Source: Phytopseudomonas seleniipraecipitans (GTDB lineage Bacteria > Pseudomonadota > Gammaproteobacteria > Pseudomonadales > Pseudomonadaceae). From it: a stretch of 64,000 bases of DNA. The position numbers were made by a program, and so were the translations under genes. Below, piece by piece: positions 58,552 to 64,000 of the stretch. The stretch covers positions 372,001 through 436,000 of the forward strand of contig NZ_FNBM01000002.1 of assembly GCF_900102335.1 (NCBI RefSeq), given 5' to 3'. The notes below the pieces were generated by a model. The model was not told the origin of the DNA. It saw only the letters and a program-made list of their open reading frames with translations, and did no database searches. The first letter of the stretch is position 1; each line of letters starts with the position of its first letter.

Positions 58552-58977
58552 TTACTCCTTGGCTTCGGTATCGGTATCGGTATCGGTATCGGTGTCGCCG
58601 TGCTTGCTGTCCTCGGTGACCGCACGCTCAATGAGCGCCGACAGCTGAGCACCACGAATTACACTCTCATCATAGTGAAAGCGCAGATTCGGCACGCTAC
58701 GCAGCTTCATGGCCTTGCCCAGCTGCATGCGCAAAAAGCCACTGGCATCGTTGAGCACCCTGAGGCTCTGCACGATGGGATCGACGCCCTCTTCCGGCTC
58801 GGCACCCATGATGGTGACGAACACCTTGGCATGGCTGGCGTCGCGGCTGACATCGACCGCTGTCACAGTCACCAGGCCACCCAACCGCGGGTCTTTGACT
58901 TCGGTACGAATCAGCTGCGCCAACTCGCGTTGAATCTGGTCGCCGATGCGCTGGGCACGGCTATAGTCTTTTGCCAT
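58552..58977 (-). CDS. rbfA: Ribosome-binding factor A, with an acidic repeat tail
   Basis: RbfA helps mature the 30S subunit, especially at low temperature. The ATG at 58977 follows GGAAGG and gives 141 residues. The KH-type core is visible ([54 protein letters not shown]). After residue about 125 the protein has five Asp-Thr repeats and ends EAKE, coded by a tandem hexamer array. This tail is longer than I expect for RbfA. Confidence 0.97.
   Translation of the reverse strand: MAKDYSRAQRIGDQIQRELAQLIRTEVKDPRLGGLVTVTAVDVSRDASHAKVFVTIMGAEPEEGVDPIVQSLRVLNDASGFLRMQLGKAMKLRSVPNLRFHYDESVIRGAQLSALIERAVTEDSKHGDTDTDTDTDTEAKE
58567..58596 (-). repeat. Hexanucleotide tandem array inside the rbfA 3' end
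   Basis: On the minus strand GATACC is repeated four times after one GACACC variant, in frame with rbfA, encoding five Asp-Thr pairs. It ends about 20 bp before the truB start. Confidence 0.97.
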
Positions 58978-59085
58978 CTTGCTACCTTCCACTCGCCTCG
59001 ATGCCTGCAAAAGCATCGGACTCAAAAGCGGCAAACGCCCGGCCGCGCGAATGCGGGGCCGGGCGTTGCGTGTTGCGACTCGCGA

Positions 59086-61572
59086 TTACAGGCTGCGAGC
59101 CACCTGGACTTTCTCGAACACTTCGATCTTGTCGCCGACCTTGACGTCGTTGTAGCTCTTCACCGCGATACCGCACTCCATGCCGTTACGCACTTCAGCC
59201 ATATCGTCCTTGAAGCGACGCAGGGATTCCAGCTCGCCCTCGAAGATCACCACGTCGTCGCGCAGTACACGGATCGGACGGTTACGGAACACCGTACCTT
59301 CCACCACCATACAACCGGCGACCGCACCGAACTTCGGCGAACGGAACACGTCACGCACTTCGGCGATGCCGAGAATGTTCTCACGCACATCACTGCCGAG
59401 CATACCGGTGAGCGCCTTCTTGACGTCCTCGATGATGTCGTAAATGACGTTGTAGTAACGCATGTCCAGGCCTTCCTGCTCGACGATCTTCCGGGCGCCC
59501 GCATCGGCACGCACGTTGAAACCGAACAGTACGGCATTGGAGGCCAGTGCCAGGTTGGCGTCGGACTCGGTGATACCACCGACACCGCCACCGACGACGC
59601 GCACTTGCACTTCATCGTTACCCAAGCTGCTGAGCGAACCTTGCAGCGCTTCCAGCGAACCACGGACGTCGGATTTGAGGACGATGTTGAGCGTCTTCTT
59701 CTCTTCCTGGCCCATGTTCTCGAAGATGTTTTCCAGCTTGCCTGCGTGAGCACGTGCCAGCTTCACTTCGCGGAACTTGCCCTGGCGGAACAAGGCGACT
59801 TCACGCGCCTTCTTCTCGTCAGCGACGACGGTCATGTCATCACCGGCTTCAGGCGTGCCGTCGAGACCAAGTATCTCGACCGGAATTGCTGGGCCAGCTT
59901 CCTTGATTGGCTTGCCATTCTCGTCGAGCATGGCGCGGATGCGGCCATAGTTCGAGCCAACCAGTACCATGTCGCCCTGACGCAGCGTACCGTCCTGAAC
60001 CAGCACAGTAGCAACCGGACCACGGCCCTTGTCCAGACGGGACTCGACCACCACACCACGGCCTGGGGCCGACGGGGTTGCCTTGAGTTCCAGGACTTCG
60101 GCCTGCAGCAGAACGGCTTCGAGCAGCTCGTCTACACCGGTACCGACCTTGGCCGAGACAGGTACGAACGGCGTGTCACCGCCCCACTCTTCCGACGTCA
60201 CGCCGTGTACCGACAATTCGCTACGGATGCGATCGAGATCAGCGCCCGGCTTGTCGATCTTGTTCACCGCAACGACCAGCGGCACGCCAGCAGCAACAGC
60301 GTGCTGGACAGCTTCGATGGTCTGCGGCATCACGCCGTCGTCCGCCGCAACCACCAGAATCACGATGTCGGTAGCCTTGGCACCACGGGCACGCATAGCG
60401 GTAAACGCAGCGTGGCCGGGGGTGTCGAGGAAGGTCACCATGCCGCGCTCGGTTTCCACGTGGTAGGCACCGATGTGCTGGGTGATACCACCCGCTTCAC
60501 CAGAGGCCACCTTGGCACGACGGATATAGTCGAGCAGCGAGGTCTTGCCGTGGTCAACGTGGCCCATGACCGTTACAACCGGCGCACGAGAGAACGTTTC
60601 ACCTTCGAACTTCAGGGATTCGGCTAGGGAATCTTCCAACGCCGTATCACTGACCAGGGTCACTTTGTGGCCCAGCTCTTCGGCAACCAGTTGAGCAGTT
60701 TCCTGATCCAGAACCTGGTTGATAGTGGCCGGCGTGCCCAGCTTGAACATGAACTTGATGATTTCAGCAGCTTTGACCGACATCTGCTGAGCGAGATCGC
60801 CAACAGTGATCGTCTCGCCGATCTTCACTTCACGCACGATAGGGCCGGTCGGGCTCTGGAAACCGTGAGCATTGCGCTTCTTCAGCTTGCCCTTGCCACG
60901 GCCACCACGACGGAAGCTATCGCTCTCTTCGTCGGTAGTACGTGGCGCGACGCGCGGAGCAGGTGCTTTTTCCTTAACGGTCGGGCGATGCTGGGTGGTC
61001 TTGCGATCACCACGGCGATCAGCGTCGTCGTTACGGGCCTTGTCCGGCCGGCGCGGCTCGTCCTTCTTGCGCTCATCGGCAGCGGGCGCTACGACAGGCG
61101 CAGCAGCAGGCACTGGCGCGTCAACAACAGGCGCACGCTCGGCATTAGGCGAGGCAGCCTGACGCTTGGCCTCATCGTCGGCCTTGCGCTTGGCTTCTTC
61201 TTCAGCCTTCAGACGAGCAGCTTCGGCAGCGGCGCGCTGCTCTTCGAGTCCACGCTGCTTCTCGGCTTCGATCTCTTCGTTGCTGCGCTCGACAAATGTC
61301 TTCTTCTTGCGCACTTCAACGCTGATGGTCTTGCTACCAGCGACCCGCAGGGTGCTGGTGGTCTTGCGCTGCAAGGTAATCTTGCGCGGCGCGTCGGCTT
61401 TCTTCTCGCCGTGGCTGCTCTTCAGATGAGCAAGCAGGGCCTGCTTCTCGTTATCGGTGACAACTTGCTCGGCACTGCTGTGCGGCAAACCCGCCTCTCG
61501 CATCTGCTGCAGCAGGCGCTCTACCGGTGTGTCGACCACTTGGGCCAGTTCTTTCACCGTGACTTGCGTCAT
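59086..61572 (-). CDS. infB: Translation initiation factor IF-2
   Basis: IF-2 places initiator tRNA on the ribosome with GTP. The 828-residue protein has the N-terminal IF2N domain ([21 protein letters not shown]), a long charged linker rich in Ala, Glu, Lys and Arg (about 95-235) and a second IF2N (about 250). The GTPase G1 motif GHVDHGKTS lies near residue 340, G3 DTPGH and G4 NKID. The C-terminal fMet-binding domain follows. It begins 26 bp after nusA. Confidence 0.98.
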   Translation of the reverse strand: MTQVTVKELAQVVDTPVERLLQQMREAGLPHSSAEQVVTDNEKQALLAHLKSSHGEKKADAPRKITLQRKTTSTLRVAGSKTISVEVRKKKTFVERSNEEIEAEKQRGLEEQRAAAEAARLKAEEEAKRKADDEAKRQAASPNAERAPVVDAPVPAAAPVVAPAADERKKDEPRRPDKARNDDADRRGDRKTTQHRPTVKEKAPAPRVAPRTTDEESDSFRRGGRGKGKLKKRNAHGFQSPTGPIVREVKIGETITVGDLAQQMSVKAAEIIKFMFKLGTPATINQVLDQETAQLVAEELGHKVTLVSDTALEDSLAESLKFEGETFSRAPVVTVMGHVDHGKTSLLDYIRRAKVASGEAGGITQHIGAYHVETERGMVTFLDTPGHAAFTAMRARGAKATDIVILVVAADDGVMPQTIEAVQHAVAAGVPLVVAVNKIDKPGADLDRIRSELSVHGVTSEEWGGDTPFVPVSAKVGTGVDELLEAVLLQAEVLELKATPSAPGRGVVVESRLDKGRGPVATVLVQDGTLRQGDMVLVGSNYGRIRAMLDENGKPIKEAGPAIPVEILGLDGTPEAGDDMTVVADEKKAREVALFRQGKFREVKLARAHAGKLENIFENMGQEEKKTLNIVLKSDVRGSLEALQGSLSSLGNDEVQVRVVGGGVGGITESDANLALASNAVLFGFNVRADAGARKIVEQEGLDMRYYNVIYDIIEDVKKALTGMLGSDVRENILGIAEVRDVFRSPKFGAVAGCMVVEGTVFRNRPIRVLRDDVVIFEGELESLRRFKDDMAEVRNGMECGIAVKSYNDVKVGDKIEVFEKVQVARSL

Positions 61573-61598
61573 GCACTTCTCTCCTCAGGCCGTAAAAC

Positions 61599-63080
61599 TT
61601 ACTCGAACCAGTGGGCTCGGGCGGCCATGATCAGCTTGCCGGCACGCTCTTCGTCGATGCCGTCGATGTCGAGCAGGTCGTCAATAGACTGCTCGGCCAG
61701 GTCTTCGCGGGTAACCACACCGCGCACTGCCAGTTCCTGCGCCAGGCCTTTGTCCATACCCTCGAGTTCGAGGAGGTCTTCGGCTGGCTGGGCGTCTGCC
61801 AGTTTTTCTTCTGTGGCGATGGCTTTGGTCAGCAAACGATCTTTTGCGCGGGAGCGCAGTTCGTTGACGATTTCTTCATCGAAACCGTCGATGCTGAGCA
61901 TCTCTTCCATCGGCACGTAAGCGATTTCTTCCAGGCTAGTGAAGCCTTCTTCGACCAGCACCTGCGCCAGTTCTTCGTCGACTTCCAGCTCGTCGATGAA
62001 GCCCTGCAGAATGTCACCAGTCTCTGCCTGCTGCTTGGCCTGAATGTCCGCTTCGGTCATCACGTTCAGCGTCCAACCAGTCAATTGACTGGCCAGGCGA
62101 ACGTTTTGACCACCACGGCCAATCGCTTGCGCCAGGTTGTCCTCGCCAACGGCGATATCCATGGCATGTGCGTCTTCATCAACAATGATCGCCGCGACTT
62201 CAGCCGGCGACATGGCGTTGATGACAAACTGCGCCGGGTTGTCGTCCCACAGCACAATATCCACGCGCTCACCGACCAACTCGCCGGAAACCGCCTGCAC
62301 GCGCGAACCGCGCATGCCGATACAGGCACCTTGCGGGTCGATACGCTTGTCCTTGGAACGGACCGCGATCTTGGCTCGCGAGCCCGGATCACGAGAAGCG
62401 GCCTTGACCTCGATGAGGCCTTCGGCGATTTCCGGCACTTCGATGCGGAACAACTCGATCAGCATTTCCGGCGCAGTACGCGACAGGATCAGCTGAGGGC
62501 CGCGGTTCTCGGTGCGGATTTCCTTGAGCAGCGCACGCAAGCGCACACCCACTCGGAAAGTTTCACGCGGGATGATGTCTTCGCGAGCCAGCAATGCTTC
62601 AGCATTGGCACCCAGATCGACGATGACGTTGTCACGGGTAACCTTTTTCACGGTGCCGGCGATGATCTCGCCAAGGCGCTCGCGATAGGCTTCCACGACC
62701 TGAGCACGCTCGGCCTCACGCACTTTCTGCACGATGACCTGCTTAGCGGTCTGCGCAGCGATGCGGCCGAACTCGATGGAGTCGATCTTTTCTTCGAGAA
62801 CGTCACCGACCTTGGCGCTTGCTTCGACAGCACGCGGCATGTCGGTGGTCACCTGATGCGCCGGATCGTCGAAGTCTTCTTCCTCGACCACCGTCCAGCA
62901 ACGGAACGTTTCGTAGCTGCCGCTTTGGCGATTGATCGCCACGCGCAGCTCGACTTCGTCTTCAAAACGTTTCTTGGTCGCTGTGGCCAAAGCCAACTCA
63001 AGCGCCTCGAAAATCACAGCGGCCGGTACGCCCTTTTCATTGGATACCGACTCAACAACCAGCAGTACTTCTTTGCTCAT
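61599..63080 (-). CDS. nusA: Transcription termination/antitermination factor NusA
   Basis: NusA binds RNA polymerase and controls pausing, termination and antitermination. The 493-residue protein has the N-terminal polymerase-binding domain ([18 protein letters not shown]), an S1 domain (about 135-200, [16 protein letters not shown]), two KH domains ([42 protein letters not shown]) and two C-terminal acidic repeats (about 365-490, [20 protein letters not shown]). It follows rimP by 66 bp. Confidence 0.98.
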   Translation of the reverse strand: MSKEVLLVVESVSNEKGVPAAVIFEALELALATATKKRFEDEVELRVAINRQSGSYETFRCWTVVEEEDFDDPAHQVTTDMPRAVEASAKVGDVLEEKIDSIEFGRIAAQTAKQVIVQKVREAERAQVVEAYRERLGEIIAGTVKKVTRDNVIVDLGANAEALLAREDIIPRETFRVGVRLRALLKEIRTENRGPQLILSRTAPEMLIELFRIEVPEIAEGLIEVKAASRDPGSRAKIAVRSKDKRIDPQGACIGMRGSRVQAVSGELVGERVDIVLWDDNPAQFVINAMSPAEVAAIIVDEDAHAMDIAVGEDNLAQAIGRGGQNVRLASQLTGWTLNVMTEADIQAKQQAETGDILQGFIDELEVDEELAQVLVEEGFTSLEEIAYVPMEEMLSIDGFDEEIVNELRSRAKDRLLTKAIATEEKLADAQPAEDLLELEGMDKGLAQELAVRGVVTREDLAEQSIDDLLDIDGIDEERAGKLIMAARAHWFE

Positions 63081-63146
63081 CGTACGCCTCGCCTTTCACA
63101 ATCCATTGGGATCCACGCATTCCGCGAATCCTGCAGGATCCGGGTC

Positions 63147-63605
63147 TCAATCAAACCGGGGGATAATGTTGGCCTTGTCGATCAGATCGATCGGCAAAAG
63201 GAACTCGTGGTCATCCACCTGCACCACCACGTCCTCCTCCTCCACACCGCGGAGCAGACCCTGAAAGTTACGGCGCCCTTCAAACGGCGAGCGCAACTTG
63301 ATTTTTACCTGCTCACCGGCGTGACTGGCGAACTGCGCCAACGTGAACAGTGGCCGATCCATGCCCGGCGATGACACCTCAAGGGTGTACTCCGCCGCAA
63401 TCGGATCCTCAACATCGAGAACGCCACTTATCTGCCGGCTGACTTTCTCGCAATCTTCGATGAGAACGCCATCGGCATGATCGATATAGATACGTAGCAG
63501 CGAATGCCGCCCCTGAGACAGGAACTCAATACCCCAGCACTCGTAGCCAAGCGCCTCGACTACCGGGGCCACCAAGGCCTGCAACTGTTCTAGCTTGCTC
63601 GACAC
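63147..63605 (-). CDS. rimP: Ribosome maturation factor RimP
   Basis: RimP acts in 30S assembly. The GTG at 63605 is chosen because AGGGG lies upstream and it gives the 152-residue length usual in Pseudomonas; the open frame goes on to an ATG at 63659 without a site. The protein begins [28 protein letters not shown] and shows [15 protein letters not shown] and [22 protein letters not shown]. It is the first protein gene of the nusA operon. Confidence 0.96.
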   Translation of the reverse strand: MSSKLEQLQALVAPVVEALGYECWGIEFLSQGRHSLLRIYIDHADGVLIEDCEKVSRQISGVLDVEDPIAAEYTLEVSSPGMDRPLFTLAQFASHAGEQVKIKLRSPFEGRRNFQGLLRGVEEEDVVVQVDDHEFLLPIDLIDKANIIPRFD

Positions 63606-63698
63606 CTGAACCCCTCGCGCATGCTTTGCAAATAAAAAATGGGCGAAACGCCCATCCATAAGACCGTCCTAGAGACGGTAAATCTATCCTCCAGCTAG

Positions 63699-63721
63699 CA
63701 AAAAGCCCCTTGAAAGGGGCT
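63699..63721 (-). terminator. Terminator after tRNA-fMet
   Basis: On the minus strand GAGCCCCTT, a short loop and AAGGGGCTTTTT form a hairpin with a T tract 11 bp past the tRNA CCA. It separates the tRNA from the rimP-nusA operon, though some read-through is common at this locus. Confidence 0.85.
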
Positions 63722-63731
63722 CCGCTACTGC

Positions 63732-63808
<77 letters not shown>

Positions 63809-63867
63809 TCAAAACTGGGAGCGGATTATATGACTCAAACGCCCAGCAGGTCAACCTGCCTCCCAGA

Positions 63868-63902
63868 AACAGCAAAGCCCGCATGCTGCGGGCTTTGCTG
63901 TT
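63868..63902. terminator. Terminator hairpin between the two tRNA genes
   Basis: AACAGCAAAGCCCGCA and TGCGGGCTTTGCTGTT form a perfect 16-bp stem with a 3-base loop, four bases past the tRNA-Leu CCA. The stem is unusually long for a tRNA terminator. Confidence 0.85.
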
Positions 63903-63906
63903 CAAT

Positions 63907-63992
63907 TGGTACCGAGAAGGGGACTCGAACCCCTACAGCCTATGGCCACTACCACCTCAAGGTAGCGTGTCTACCAATTCCACCACCTCGGC
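63907..63992 (-). tRNA. tRNA-Leu (GAG)
   Basis: The 86-nt class II tRNA begins GCCGAGGTGGTGGAATTGG and has anticodon GAG in the loop CTACC-TTGAGGT-GGTAG, a long variable arm and encoded CCA. Its 5' end lies 8 bp from the window edge. The G7-T66 pair of the acceptor stem is a wobble. Confidence 0.96.
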
Positions 63993-64000
63993 AAATTAAC

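Overview
This 64 kb window is chromosomal DNA of a Pseudomonas-type gammaproteobacterium (Pseudomonadaceae). The evidence is high GC with little strand-specific skew in gene content, near family-length housekeeping proteins, the order secA-argJ, the complete dcw cell-wall cluster followed by lpxC, and the rimP-nusA-infB-rbfA-truB-rpsO-pnp block behind tRNA-fMet and tRNA-Leu. From memory, much of 8-54.7 kb follows the order of Pseudomonas aeruginosa PA4384-PA4426, and 54.9-64 kb follows PA4740-PA4746, so two distant blocks are joined here. It is not P. aeruginosa itself; I cannot name the species. I see no transposase, phage gene, integrase, rRNA operon or CRISPR array.

Layout. (1) 0-8.2 kb, accessory/metabolic: the 3' end of hutH with a HutC-type regulator; a three-subunit molybdenum aldehyde oxidoreductase (PaoABC type); rsmJ; a small hypothetical protein; an extensin-like protein; a PEP-mutase/isocitrate-lyase superfamily enzyme; a small secreted protein. 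(2) 8.4-17.5 kb: groES-groEL with a sigma-32-like promoter, fxsA, a HugZ-like protein, an SDR, a DUF481 outer-membrane protein, an alkyltransferase-like (ATL) protein, ampG, mscS and yajQ. (3) 17.7-27.1 kb: a response regulator with a degenerate GGDEF domain, panE, a PAS sensor kinase, a PduO-type cobalamin adenosyltransferase, an RluA-family pseudouridine synthase, an AEC transporter, a Nudix/ThiE-like fusion, a GST and argJ. (4) 27.3-49.7 kb, all on the minus strand except dciA: secA, a LytM/M23 protein, dciA (+), then the dcw operon mraZ-rsmH-ftsL-ftsI-murE-murF-mraY-murD-ftsW-murG-murC-ddlB-ftsQ-ftsA-ftsZ and lpxC. Many of its junctions are stop/start overlaps. It is read from a visible promoter carrying three GTGG repeats at exact 10-bp spacing, an apparent MraZ operator. 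(5) 49.9-54.7 kb: rnpB and rsmI (-), diverging from lpoA-yraN-gmhA/diaA-dolP (+). (6) 54.9-64 kb, minus strand: tRNA-Leu, tRNA-fMet, rimP, nusA, infB, rbfA, truB, rpsO and pnp.

Functionally the window is dominated by peptidoglycan synthesis and division (dcw, lpoA, ampG, LytM protein, lpxC), RNA and translation maturation (rsmJ, rsmH, rsmI, rnpB, truB, rbfA, rimP, infB, nusA, pnp, rpsO), and protein folding/export (groESL, secA). I found no convincing wholly new system. The items most worth a second look are the Pmra/MraZ operator, two in-frame hexanucleotide arrays that give acidic dipeptide tails to AmpG and RbfA, the dolP|pnp junction, the degenerate-GGDEF regulator/kinase pair with a palindromic divergent promoter, and a PaoABC enzyme that lacks a Tat signal.
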